From positions 1-5,875 of the forward strand of contig UQDU01000060.1 of NCBI GenBank assembly GCA_900539915.1: a DNA stretch of 5,875 nucleotides, read 5' to 3'. The position numbers were made by a program, and so were the translations under genes. Under the pieces are notes generated by a model. The model worked only from the letters and a program-made list of their open reading frames with translations, searched no databases and was not told the DNA's origin. Numbering within the stretch: position 1 is the stretch's first letter; the number at the start of each line of letters is the position of its first letter. Of this stretch, positions 1 to 5,875 are shown piece after piece. Source of the DNA: an uncultured Bacteroidales bacterium. Lineage in GTDB: Bacteria; Bacteroidota; Bacteroidia; Bacteroidales; Muribaculaceae.

Positions 1-47
1 GAGATCCTGAGATGTCTCGTGGGCTCGGAGATGTGTATAAGAGACAG
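1..47 (+). other. Illumina Nextera i7 adapter left on the contig end (artefact)
   Basis: This stretch is synthetic. Positions 1-5 (GAGAT) match the end of the P7 primer. Positions 6-13 (CCTGAGAT) are an 8-base i7 index, which I recall as the reverse complement of Nextera index N715 (ATCTCAGG). Positions 14-28 match the Nextera read-2 overhang, and 29-47 match the 19-base Tn5 mosaic end that finishes in AGAGACAG. The match is continuous and in the correct adapter order, so chance or a natural transposon end is very unlikely. An open frame that starts at 12 encodes the peptide MSRGLGDVYKRQ, which comes from the adapter and is not a protein start. Genuine sequence begins at 48. Confidence 0.97.
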
Positions 48-1238
48 GTGTTGGGCGGCGCGGCTGAAGGGGGCGGTGAGGGACTTGCGGAGACAGGCGG
101 CGAAGTCGTCGGGGTCTTTGTAACGCGCTATGTAGCCGTTGACGCCGTGGGTCACGATGTCGCGCTGGCCACCGTGGCCGAAGGTGACGGCCGCCGCGCC
201 CGAGGCGATGCCCTCCATGAGGGTCGCGCCCATGGTCTCGAAGTCGCTTGTGGAGATGACCGCGGAGGCTGCCGCATAGAGGGCGCGGAGCCGCGACTGG
301 TCAAGCAGACCGGTGGCCACGTGGTCAATCTTTAGGGAGTCAAGGATGGAGGGGTCACGTAGCTCGCCGACAAACACGGCCTGGCTCTCTGCGGCCAGCT
401 CCGGGGCGGATGATGCGAGGACGTTGAGAGCCTTGACGGCCATGGGGAGGTCCTTGACGGGGTCGTCAAGACGCGCCGCCGCCATGACTATCAGCCGGCG
501 GCCGGGGTTGATGCCGATGCCGCGCAGCGATGCAAGCCCGTCAGGCGACGGCTCCACCGCATAGTCCTCGACCGGAAATGCGTGGGGAAGCACATGTATA
601 GCGCGGTCACGCAGCAGACTGCTGCGGAGGCACACCTCATGCTGCCAGCGGCTGACGGCCACAAACTGCAATCGGCGGTGACGGGCATAGAGGCGGCTCT
701 TACGCTGCCATACGCGCCATGACAGGTCATGTGCGTGACGCTTGCGCTCGGCATGCCCGAGCAGCGGACAGCATCCACACTGTGACTCAAACCGCTCGCA
801 TGAGCCGGGGAGATGGCATATGCCGGTGGCACACCAGAGGTCGTGCATAATCCACACCACCGGTTTGCCGAGGCTGCACAGACGGTCTATATCCTCAAGC
901 GACACGAGCCCCTGGTTGACCCAGTTGAGCACGATGACATCGGCCTCCCGGACCTGGGGCATCTCGCAGACACCGCAGCCCGTGGAAGCCGTGGAGACCT
1001 TGAACAGGCGGCCGCGGCTCAATCCGTTGCGCACGAAGATGCCGAGGCGTTCGCGCAGAAACGCCGAGAGCCACCGCCGGTGCCCTACGGGATGCACATA
1101 ATCCGTATCCTTGAGCTGATGGCGCGCACACACCATCTGCGCGTCCTCTCCGAGCGAGCGCAGACCCTCTATGAGCCGCAACGTCACCGTGGCGGCCCCT
1201 CCGAGATTATCGTTAGTGCTGATGAACGCGATGCGCAT
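48..1238 (-). CDS. Glycosyltransferase, GT4/GT-B fold, 3' end missing
   Basis: Probably a retaining glycosyltransferase that moves a sugar from a nucleotide-sugar donor to a surface polysaccharide, LPS O-antigen or similar glycan in the cytoplasm; donor and acceptor cannot be read from the sequence. The frame is open for 397 codons from ATG at 1238 to the adapter edge at 48, where it is cut. Related enzymes are somewhat over 400 residues, so I infer that only a short C-terminal tail is lost. The N-terminal half has the glycine-rich acceptor-domain loop NLGGAATV (11-18), the motif MHDLW (131-135) and four cysteines (141, 147, 154, 157) spaced as in many Bacteroidetes family 4 enzymes. The C-terminal Glycos_transf_1 domain shows the R256/K262 pair, which usually contacts the donor diphosphate, and the EX7E motif E334-E342, followed by a conserved GGQRDIV-G segment. 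The start lies two bases after the deacylase stop, so the two genes are almost certainly co-transcribed and perhaps translationally coupled. The family assignment is firm; the specificity is unknown. Confidence 0.9.
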
Positions 1239-1240
1239 CG

Positions 1241-1930
1241 TCACTTGTCACCGGTCAGCAGTTTGGCGAGGTATGCCACACCCTCCGACGCGCACATCTT
1301 GATGACAGTCACCCCCGGGGGCACTGCCGCCGGCTTGGGGTCGATGTAGTAGATCGGGACATCCAGAGGCACGTAACCGAGCAGCCCGGCAGCCGGGTAG
1401 ACATTGAGCGACGTGCCTATCACCACGAATATATCAGCCTGCTGCACCCACTCTATGGCTTTCTCTATCATAGGCACAGGCTCCTGGAAAAACACGATAT
1501 GGGGGCGCACCGGGTCGCCGTATTCATCGCGCGTCTCAGGCGATGTCTCCAGATGGTCGCTGTCAAGGGTATAGATACGCTCGGGATGCGTCATGGAGCG
1601 CACCTTCATCAGTTCGCCGTGGAGGTGGAGCACATGCGCACTGCCGGCACGCTCGTGCAGGTCGTCGACATTCTGGGTGATGATGTAGGTGTCAAAGTGC
1701 TTCTCAAGCTCTTTCAGCCCGAGATGCCCGGCATTGGGCGAGCATGTGACAAGCTCCTTGCGACGCTTGTTGTAAAATTCGTGCACCAGAGCCGGATTGC
1801 GGCGGAAACCGTCGGCACTCGCCACGTCCATCACCGGGTACCGGTCCCACAGACCTCCGGCATCGCGGAATGTAGCGATGCCGCTCTCGGCGCTCATCCC
1901 CGCGCCTGTAGATATCACAAGTTTTTTCAT
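1241..1930 (-). CDS. cobB: NAD-dependent protein deacylase (class III sirtuin, CobB-type)
   Basis: A 229-residue cytoplasmic sirtuin that removes acyl groups from lysine using NAD+, giving nicotinamide and O-acyl-ADP-ribose. NAD-binding motifs are present: GAGMSAESGIATFRD (9-23), TQNVDDLHERAG (85-96), the catalytic His in HLHGEL (H104), GTS (172-174) and a C-terminal DPK. Y53 and R56 (FYNKRR) fit the Tyr-x-x-Arg pair that binds the carboxylate of succinyl- or malonyl-lysine in CobB/SIRT5, so desuccinylase or demalonylase activity is inferred. The four zinc-ribbon cysteines of many sirtuins are missing: only C63 and C213 exist, and residues 105-142 have none. The usual Phe-Gly-Glu reads F148-Q149-E150. 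The frame stays open upstream to an ATG at 2044, but that extension would run through the upstream terminator hairpin and the promoter, and MKKLVISTGAG is the normal N-terminus; I chose 1930. It is the first gene of an operon with the glycosyltransferase. Confidence 0.94.
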   Translation of the reverse strand: MKKLVISTGAGMSAESGIATFRDAGGLWDRYPVMDVASADGFRRNPALVHEFYNKRRKELVTCSPNAGHLGLKELEKHFDTYIITQNVDDLHERAGSAHVLHLHGELMKVRSMTHPERIYTLDSDHLETSPETRDEYGDPVRPHIVFFQEPVPMIEKAIEWVQQADIFVVIGTSLNVYPAAGLLGYVPLDVPIYYIDPKPAAVPPGVTVIKMCASEGVAYLAKLLTGDK

Positions 1931-1935
1931 ATCCG

Positions 1936-1966
1936 CAAATATAACGAAATCCGCAGTCAAAACAAA
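1936..1966 (-). promoter_or_regulatory. Bacteroidetes-type promoter for the deacylase operon
   Basis: On the minus strand, TTTG (1966-1963), a 19-base spacer and TATATTTG (1943-1936) match the Bacteroidetes sigma-ABfr consensus, which is TTTG about 19-21 bases before TAnnTTTG. Only five bases (CGGAT) separate the -7 box from the ATG at 1930, so transcription would begin at or within a few bases of the start codon. This supports the 1930 start and implies a leaderless or nearly leaderless mRNA. The motif is seen directly; its activity is inferred. Confidence 0.65.
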
Positions 1967-2004
1967 CATATGCCCCCATTGCCAGCCGGCGTGGCCGATA
2001 ACAG

Positions 2005-2039
2005 GAAGCCCTGCCGCACAGAAGTGACGGCAGGGCTTC
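2005..2039 (-). terminator. Strong hairpin after the M13 peptidase gene, probable terminator
   Basis: The arms 2005-2016 (GAAGCCCTGCCG) and 2028-2039 (CGGCAGGGCTTC) form a perfect 12-bp stem. The 11-base loop can add three more pairs (CAC/GTG) around an AGAA tetraloop with one bulged A. It lies 32 bases after the peptidase stop and before the deacylase promoter, as expected of a terminator. The tract that follows on the minus strand (CTGTTATC) has few T residues, so termination may be incomplete or helped by a factor. The stem is symmetrical, but the nearest downstream gene is also on the minus strand, so I assign it to that direction. Confidence 0.72.
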
Positions 2040-2071
2040 GGCATGAAGGTATGTTGAGTCTTGAAGTTGCG

Positions 2072-4108
2072 TTACCAGATGATCACGCGCTCTGACTCGG
2101 GGCGGAACATCGGGTCACCTTCTACGATGCCGAAGGCTTCAAAGAAGGGCTGGAGGTTGCGGAGGCTGACGTTGACACGCTGCTTGCCGAGCGAGTGCAC
2201 ATCGCCGGTAGTGAGCGAGCGGATTTCCTCGTCACGGATATTCTGCGCCCAGAGGTTGGCATAGTTGAGGTAGAACGCCTGGATAGGTGTAAGGCCGTCG
2301 ATTTTGGCCTCCTCGGAGGTGATGTCTACGCCCTTTTTCTTCTGGCTGTCAAGGAATGCAGTCATGGCTATGTTGAGGCCGCCCTGGTCAGCGATATTCT
2401 CGCCGAGGGTGTACTGGCCGTTGCCCTTGAGGCCGGGGAGCACCTCTACTGCGCTAAACTGGTCAACGAGCACCTTGGCCTTGTCGGCAAATTTCTGTGC
2501 GTCCTCGGCAGTCCACCACATGGTCATGTTGCCGTCGGCATCGAAGTTGCGGCCCTGGTCATCAAATCCGTGGGTCATCTCGTGGCCTATCACCACGCCT
2601 ATGCCGCCGTAGTTTTCGGCATCGCTCGCCTCGGGGTCAAAGAACGGAGCCTGGAGGATGGCAGCCGGGAACACGATTTCGTTGGCAAGAGGATTGTAGT
2701 AAGCGTTGACAGTCTGAGGAGTCATGCCCCACTCTGTGCGGTCAACGGGCTTGCCCCACTTCTTGAGCTCCTCCTTCTGGTGCCACATGCTGATATTGTG
2801 CATGTTGTCATAGTAAGAAAGCTCGGGATTGACCTCCATAGTGGTGTAATCCTTCCATTTGTCGGGATAGCCGATTTTCACGGTGAAGGCGTTGAGCTTC
2901 TTGAGGGCGTTGAGCTTGGTCTCGTCGCTCATCCAGTCGAGGTGGATAAGATGCTTGCCGAGGGCAGTGCGGAGGTTTTCGACCAGCGCGAGCATATAGT
3001 CCTTTGATGACTGGGGGAAGTATTTCTCCACATAGAGCTCGCCGACAGCCTCGCCCATGGCACCTTCGGTAGCGTCAAGCGCACGCTTCCAGAGAGGACG
3101 CAGCTCCTTGACACCGCTCATGACCTTGGAAAACTCAAACGAAGTGTCCACAAACTTCTGGCTAAGCTTGCCGGCAGCCTGGGCGACATACTTCCAGAGG
3201 TAGTAGTCCTTGAGCTCACGGTCAGTCAGCGAGGCAAACAGCTTGTCGGCCTCTGCTATAGGCTCATGCTGCATCACTATGACGGTGTCGGGGGTGGCGA
3301 TTTCCATGGTCTCGATGAAGAAGCGGTCCCAGGGCAGGTTGGGATACATCTCCTTGACCTTGGCTATCGGGGTGGGATTGTTCTGCGCAGGGAGGTCGCG
3401 TGAGCGTTCGCGTGTCCATGCCGAGTCAGCGAGGGCTGTCTCGATTTTCATCACGTTCTTCATGATGCGGTTGGCGTCCTTCTTGCTGTAGCCGGCATTG
3501 ACCATCTGGCCGACGATGAGCTTCTTGAAAGCCTCGCGCACTTCCTTGTTGCGCTTGTCGTCCTTGAGATAGTAGTCGCGGTCGCCGAGCGACATGCCGC
3601 CGCCGTTGAGATACATGGCGTAACGCTTCGAGTCGTTGAGGTCCTCCATGGGGCCGGCGCTAAACAGCGGACTGCCATAGTTGGCGTGCATCCACAGGAA
3701 GAGGTCGGTCATGCCCTCGTGGGGAGTGTCCTCTATCTTCTTCAGGTCGGCCTGTATGGGCTTGTTGCCCTCGGCATTACGGCGGTCCATATCCATGGCC
3801 TGGTTGTAGATGGTCGACACCTTGTAGGCCACGGTGCCGGGCTGGGGGTTGGTGGCGGCCAGGCCGAGCACCAGATTCTTGACGCGCACCTCGCTCGAGT
3901 CGTTGAGCACGTCGAACTTGCCGTAACGGGCGTGTTCGTCGGTCAGAGGGTTGGCTTTCTGCCAGCCGCGGGTGGCATATTCATAGAAATCGTCCTTTGG
4001 AGAGACAGAGGTGTCGAAATTGGCCTTGTCAATGCTTTTCAGATGTTCCTGTGCCATCATCGGTAGCGCACTCAGAGCTGCGAGCGCCGCAGAGACTAAG
4101 ATTTTCAT
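2072..4108 (-). CDS. pepO: Exported M13 family zinc metallopeptidase (neprilysin/PepO-like)
   Basis: A 678-residue endopeptidase of the neprilysin family; family members cleave oligopeptides, usually before hydrophobic residues. Residues 1-19 form a short signal peptide with a likely cut after MMA-19 and no lipobox Cys, so the enzyme is probably periplasmic or secreted as a soluble protein. The N-terminal M13 domain covers roughly 35-410 and the catalytic domain roughly 460-678. Catalytic features are complete: the substrate-backbone motif NAYY (468-471), zinc motif HEMTH (H509, E510, H513), third ligand E570 with D574 in ENIAD, and H638 and R644 at the spacing of neprilysin H711 and R717. 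The C-terminus ends in the usual aliphatic-Trp (RVIIW). There are no cysteines, unlike animal neprilysins with their disulfides. Length is normal for bacterial M13 enzymes. It is a single-gene unit: a repeat element precedes it and a hairpin follows its TAA stop. I saw no convincing promoter or Shine-Dalgarno sequence. Natural substrates are unknown. Confidence 0.95.
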   Translation of the reverse strand: MKILVSAALAALSALPMMAQEHLKSIDKANFDTSVSPKDDFYEYATRGWQKANPLTDEHARYGKFDVLNDSSEVRVKNLVLGLAATNPQPGTVAYKVSTIYNQAMDMDRRNAEGNKPIQADLKKIEDTPHEGMTDLFLWMHANYGSPLFSAGPMEDLNDSKRYAMYLNGGGMSLGDRDYYLKDDKRNKEVREAFKKLIVGQMVNAGYSKKDANRIMKNVMKIETALADSAWTRERSRDLPAQNNPTPIAKVKEMYPNLPWDRFFIETMEIATPDTVIVMQHEPIAEADKLFASLTDRELKDYYLWKYVAQAAGKLSQKFVDTSFEFSKVMSGVKELRPLWKRALDATEGAMGEAVGELYVEKYFPQSSKDYMLALVENLRTALGKHLIHLDWMSDETKLNALKKLNAFTVKIGYPDKWKDYTTMEVNPELSYYDNMHNISMWHQKEELKKWGKPVDRTEWGMTPQTVNAYYNPLANEIVFPAAILQAPFFDPEASDAENYGGIGVVIGHEMTHGFDDQGRNFDADGNMTMWWTAEDAQKFADKAKVLVDQFSAVEVLPGLKGNGQYTLGENIADQGGLNIAMTAFLDSQKKKGVDITSEEAKIDGLTPIQAFYLNYANLWAQNIRDEEIRSLTTGDVHSLGKQRVNVSLRNLQPFFEAFGIVEGDPMFRPESERVIIW

Positions 4109-4139
4109 TGTTGACGAAATGATGATAATGTGAATTTAA

Positions 4140-4229
4140 GCTGTAGGGACATGCCTTGGCATGTCTGCCTTGATCACAAGTGATGTCAGGTTTGCTGACA
4201 GCTGACATGCCATGGCATGTCCCTACAGC
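4140..4229. repeat. 90-bp nested palindromic element (REP/MITE-like) between pgi and pepO
   Basis: The ends are a 26-bp inverted repeat (4140-4165 and 4204-4229) with one mismatch, starting GCTGTAGGGACATGCC. Each arm holds an 18-base palindrome of the form GACATGCCWTGGCATGTC: 4204-4221 is perfect and 4148-4165 has one central mismatch. The 38-base centre contains two smaller inverted repeats: ATCAC/GTGAT (4173-4177, 4180-4184) and TGTCAG/CTGACA (4184-4189, 4195-4200). The whole could fold as a branched cruciform or RNA. No target-site duplication is visible and it encodes no protein. It sits in the pgi 3' untranslated region just before pepO, so it could end or protect pgi mRNA, but no T-tract follows it on the minus strand. 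The structure is seen directly; calling it mobile is inference. Confidence 0.85.
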
Positions 4230-4250
4230 CCTTTTGATTCAGATAAAAGG
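4230..4250 (-). other. Weak hairpin just after the pgi stop
   Basis: CCTTTT (4230-4235) and AAAAGG (4245-4250) form a 6-bp stem with a 9-base loop, 15 bases after the pgi coding end and next to the 90-bp element. Alone it is too weak to call a terminator, but together with the adjoining large palindrome it may mark the 3' end of pgi mRNA. Confidence 0.3.
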
Positions 4251-4265
4251 TATCGGAGTGTCTTA

Positions 4266-5600
4266 TCAGAGCTTGGCCTGTATGGCAGCAGTCTCAGCCT
4301 CGTAGCCGGGCTTGCGGAGGAGAGCGAACATATTGCGCTTGTAGGCTTCCACACCGGGCTGGTTGAACGGATTGACACCGAGAAGATAGCCTGAGATGCC
4401 GCAAGCCTTCTCGAAGAAGTAGATGAGCTCGCCGAGATACTGCTCTGTCAGAGCGGGCACGGTGACTAACATGTTGGGCACATCGCCGTCTACGTGGGCG
4501 ATACGGGTGCCGAGCTCGGCCATCTTGTTCACTTCGTCCACACGCTTGCCGGCGATATAGTTGAGACCGTCGAGGTTTGCCTCGTCAGAGGGGATGACCT
4601 CGGTGTGGTGCTGCTCGAGCACCGACACGACAGTCTCGAATATGGTGCGCTCGCCTTCCTGTATCCACTGACCCATGGAGTGGAGGTCGGTAGAGTTGTC
4701 CACGGCAGCAGGGAAGATGCCCTTGTGGTCCTTGCCTTCGCTCTCGCCGTAGAGCTGCTTCCACCATTCGCCGAAGTAGTGGAGCTTGGGATTGTAGTTG
4801 ACCAGGATTTCGGTCTTCTTGCCGGCACGGTAGAGGGCGTTGCGAGTCAGCGCATATTTAAATGCAGGGTTCTCCATCGAAGCCTCGTTGGTAGCAGCCT
4901 GCATAGCACGGGCACCGTTGACCAGAGCCTTGATGTCATATCCGGCCACAGCGATAGGCAGCAGACCCACGGGAGTGAGTACAGAGAAACGTCCGCCCAC
5001 ATTGTCCTCGATTACATAGGTCTTATAGCCCTCCTCGGTGGCAAGCTGACGCAGGGCGCCGCGCTTGGCGTCGGTGATGGCCACGATACGCTTCGCAGCC
5101 TCGGCCTTGCCTACCTGCTTCTCCAGCTGCTCCTTGAGCATGCGGAAAGCGATAGCCGGCTCGGTAGTAGTGCCGCTCTTAGAGATAACAACGATGCCGA
5201 AACGCTTGTCCTTGAGGAAATCCTTGAGTTCATAGAGGTAATCCTCGCCGATATTCTGGCCGGCAAAAAGCACCATAGGCTCCTTCTTGTCGCGGTAAGC
5301 AGCAAAAGCATCGCTCAAAGCCTCAATCACAGCCTTGGCACCTAAATAGCTGCCGCCGATACCTATAGCCACCACATAGTCACAGTCTTTGCGGAGCTGT
5401 GCGGCAGTAGCATTTATATCATCCAGAAGTGCATCAGGAGTGCGTGTAGGGAGGTCAAGCCAACCGAGAAAATCATTACCGGCACCGCTGCCCTCAAGCA
5501 GAGTCTTCAAAGCAGCCGCAGCCTCCGGCTTCATAGCCTCAAGCTGTGCCTCGCTGACAGTACCTGCCACATACTTGTTGTTAACTTCAATAGTCTTCAT
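4266..5600 (-). CDS. pgi: Glucose-6-phosphate isomerase
   Basis: Cytoplasmic enzyme that interconverts glucose 6-phosphate and fructose 6-phosphate in glycolysis and gluconeogenesis, and feeds hexose phosphates to polysaccharide synthesis. The 444-residue protein is the short bacterial form, as in Geobacillus and Bacteroides, not the roughly 550-residue form of E. coli. Visible parts are GIGGSYLGAKA (80-90), the SIS-domain phosphate loop SKSGTTTE (140-147), signature 1 around VGGRFS (R204), catalytic E286 (YGES) and H307 (TDLHSMGQW), and signature 2 (GVNPFNQPGVEAYK) ending in the catalytic K421. E286, H307 and K421 have the same spacing as E290, H311 and K425 of the Geobacillus stearothermophilus enzyme. 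The frame continues upstream to an ATG at 5648, but those 16 residues are A+T-rich leader; MKTIEVNNKYV at 5600 is the normal start. Two stops lie in tandem (TGA then TAA). The gene appears to be transcribed alone, with about 240 non-coding bases before it. Confidence 0.97.
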   Translation of the reverse strand: MKTIEVNNKYVAGTVSEAQLEAMKPEAAAALKTLLEGSGAGNDFLGWLDLPTRTPDALLDDINATAAQLRKDCDYVVAIGIGGSYLGAKAVIEALSDAFAAYRDKKEPMVLFAGQNIGEDYLYELKDFLKDKRFGIVVISKSGTTTEPAIAFRMLKEQLEKQVGKAEAAKRIVAITDAKRGALRQLATEEGYKTYVIEDNVGGRFSVLTPVGLLPIAVAGYDIKALVNGARAMQAATNEASMENPAFKYALTRNALYRAGKKTEILVNYNPKLHYFGEWWKQLYGESEGKDHKGIFPAAVDNSTDLHSMGQWIQEGERTIFETVVSVLEQHHTEVIPSDEANLDGLNYIAGKRVDEVNKMAELGTRIAHVDGDVPNMLVTVPALTEQYLGELIYFFEKACGISGYLLGVNPFNQPGVEAYKRNMFALLRKPGYEAETAAIQAKL

Positions 5601-5645
5601 AGTGAGAAATATATAGTGTTGATAAATAACGCGGTTACAACCCCA

Positions 5646-5653
5646 CAAAATTA
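5646..5653 (-). promoter_or_regulatory. Possible pgi -7 box
   Basis: TAATTTTG on the minus strand fits the Bacteroidetes -7 pattern TAnnTTTG and would give a leader of roughly 40 bases. No TTG lies at the preferred 19-21 bases upstream; the nearest good one is 26 bases away, in GGGTTG. A second partial box, TATATTTC (5606-5613), lies nearer the start. The pgi promoter is therefore only tentative. Confidence 0.3.
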
Positions 5654-5708
5654 CAAAATTTCTCCCAAAATCAGACAGACAACCCAGCCAATCAGGATAA
5701 TAATTCTT

Positions 5709-5776
5709 ATAAGTCGTATAAATCGTATAAGTCGTATAAGTCGTATAAGTCGTATAAATCGTATAAGTCGTATAAG
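5709..5776. repeat. Tandem array of a 9-bp unit (ATAAGTCGT/ATAAATCGT)
   Basis: Seven complete units plus a partial one (ATAAG) run head to tail. Units 1, 3, 4, 5 and 7 are ATAAGTCGT; units 2 and 6 are ATAAATCGT. Apart from this single G/A position the units are identical. The array is non-coding, lies about 110 bases upstream of the pgi start, and is strongly A+T-rich compared with the genes. Copy number is likely to vary by slippage. Function is unknown. Confidence 0.95.
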
Positions 5777-5800
5777 ATTTATACGACTTATACGATTTAT
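5754..5800. repeat. Perfect 22-bp inverted repeat at the end of the 9-bp array
   Basis: The last units of the array (5754-5775) are repeated as an exact reverse complement at 5779-5800, with only GAT between them. This makes a 22-bp A+T-rich stem with a 3-base loop. It could end transcription entering from the possible gene at 5844, separate that transcript from pgi, or extrude as a cruciform. No T-tract marks it as a standard intrinsic terminator in either direction. Confidence 0.9.
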
Positions 5801-5816
5801 CAGAGTTTATGAGTCA

Positions 5817-5845
5817 GGCATGGCCGCTGCCGGGGGCGCCATGTC
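5817..5845 (-). terminator. G+C-rich hairpin overlapping the possible upstream stop codon
   Basis: GGCATGGC (5817-5824) pairs with GCCATGTC (5838-5845), including one G-T pair, around a 13-base G+C-rich loop. It begins within the stop codon of the fragment at 5844-5875 on the minus strand. It may be part of that gene's 3' end, but no T-tract follows, so the terminator call is weak. Confidence 0.35.
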
Positions 5846-5875
5846 AATGCTTGAACAGCGTTCCTATGTTGTAGG
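5844..5875 (-). CDS. Possible C-terminal end of an unidentified upstream gene
   Basis: On the minus strand the last bases read YNIGTLFKH followed by TGA (5846-5844). The direction agrees with all other genes here, and hairpins follow the stop, as expected at a gene end. Nine codons are too few to identify a family, and the other frames are not excluded. A plus-strand start at 5820 (MAAAGGAMSMLEQ...), open to the window end, is the main alternative. Confidence 0.35.
   Translation of the reverse strand, partial: YNIGTLFKH

Noticed and set aside
29..47. Tn5/IS50-like mosaic end as a natural transposon terminus
   Set aside because: It is preceded in exact order by the read-2 overhang, an i7 index and the P7 tail, so it is library-preparation sequence.
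12..335. Plus-strand open frame of 107 codons starting MSRGLGDVYKRQ
   Set aside because: Its first codons are Nextera adapter and the rest is antisense to the glycosyltransferase.
1229..1240. 12-bp palindrome CGATGCGCATCG containing the glycosyltransferase start codon
   Set aside because: A palindrome of this size in G+C-rich coding-edge sequence is plausible by chance, has no loop for an RNA hairpin, and no second copy is seen.
1931..2044. N-terminal extension of the deacylase to the ATG at 2044
   Set aside because: It would cross the terminator hairpin and promoter, adds non-conserved residues, and the sirtuin fold begins normally at MKKLVISTGAG (1930).
2195..3007. 270-codon plus-strand frame
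   Set aside because: Antisense shadow of the M13 peptidase; low-complexity Val/Leu/Glu-rich translation and no recognisable motifs.
4494..5345. 283-codon plus-strand frame
   Set aside because: Antisense shadow of pgi, whose catalytic motifs are complete on the other strand.
5601..5648. 16-residue N-terminal extension of pgi
   Set aside because: The bases are A+T-rich leader with promoter-like boxes, and the family normally starts near MKTIEVNNKYV.
5709..5800. CRISPR array
   Set aside because: The units are 9 bp with no spacers between them, so it is a simple tandem repeat, not a CRISPR.

Overview
The window looks like the end of a metagenomic or draft-genome contig from a member of the Bacteroidales. 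A gut Muribaculaceae-like organism is possible, but that is inference. The reasons are the protein types (a Bacteroidetes-style family 4 glycosyltransferase, a short zinc-less class III sirtuin, a Cys-free M13 peptidase and a short bacterial-type phosphoglucose isomerase), G+C-rich genes separated by A+T-rich gaps, no clear Shine-Dalgarno sequences, and one good match to the Bacteroidetes promoter (TTTG-N19-TATATTTG). All supported genes lie on the minus strand, so they read from high to low coordinates.

Layout from the right (upstream) end: 5844-5875 may be the last nine codons of an unidentified gene. A 240-base non-coding stretch follows. It holds a G+C-rich hairpin, an array of 9-bp repeats ending in a perfect 22-bp inverted repeat, and the pgi leader. 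pgi (5600-4266) is complete. The pgi-pepO gap (4109-4265) is occupied mostly by a compact 90-bp palindromic element. The M13 metallopeptidase gene (4108-2072) is complete and is followed by a strong hairpin, probably its terminator. A new promoter then starts a short operon: a CobB-type NAD-dependent deacylase (1930-1241) and, two bases later, a glycosyltransferase (1238 to 48) that runs off the end of the genuine sequence.

Bases 1-47 are not biological. They match the Illumina Nextera i7 adapter: the P7 tail, an 8-base index, the read-2 sequence and the Tn5 mosaic end. The glycosyltransferase is cut exactly at the adapter junction, so its truncation is an assembly artefact, not a mutation.

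The genes do not form one pathway. pgi is central carbon metabolism, the M13 enzyme is an exported peptidase, and the deacylase-glycosyltransferase pair is co-transcribed with no obvious shared job. I found no undescribed defence, mobile or biosynthetic system. The least explained structures are the two non-coding repeat elements, at 4140-4229 and 5709-5800.
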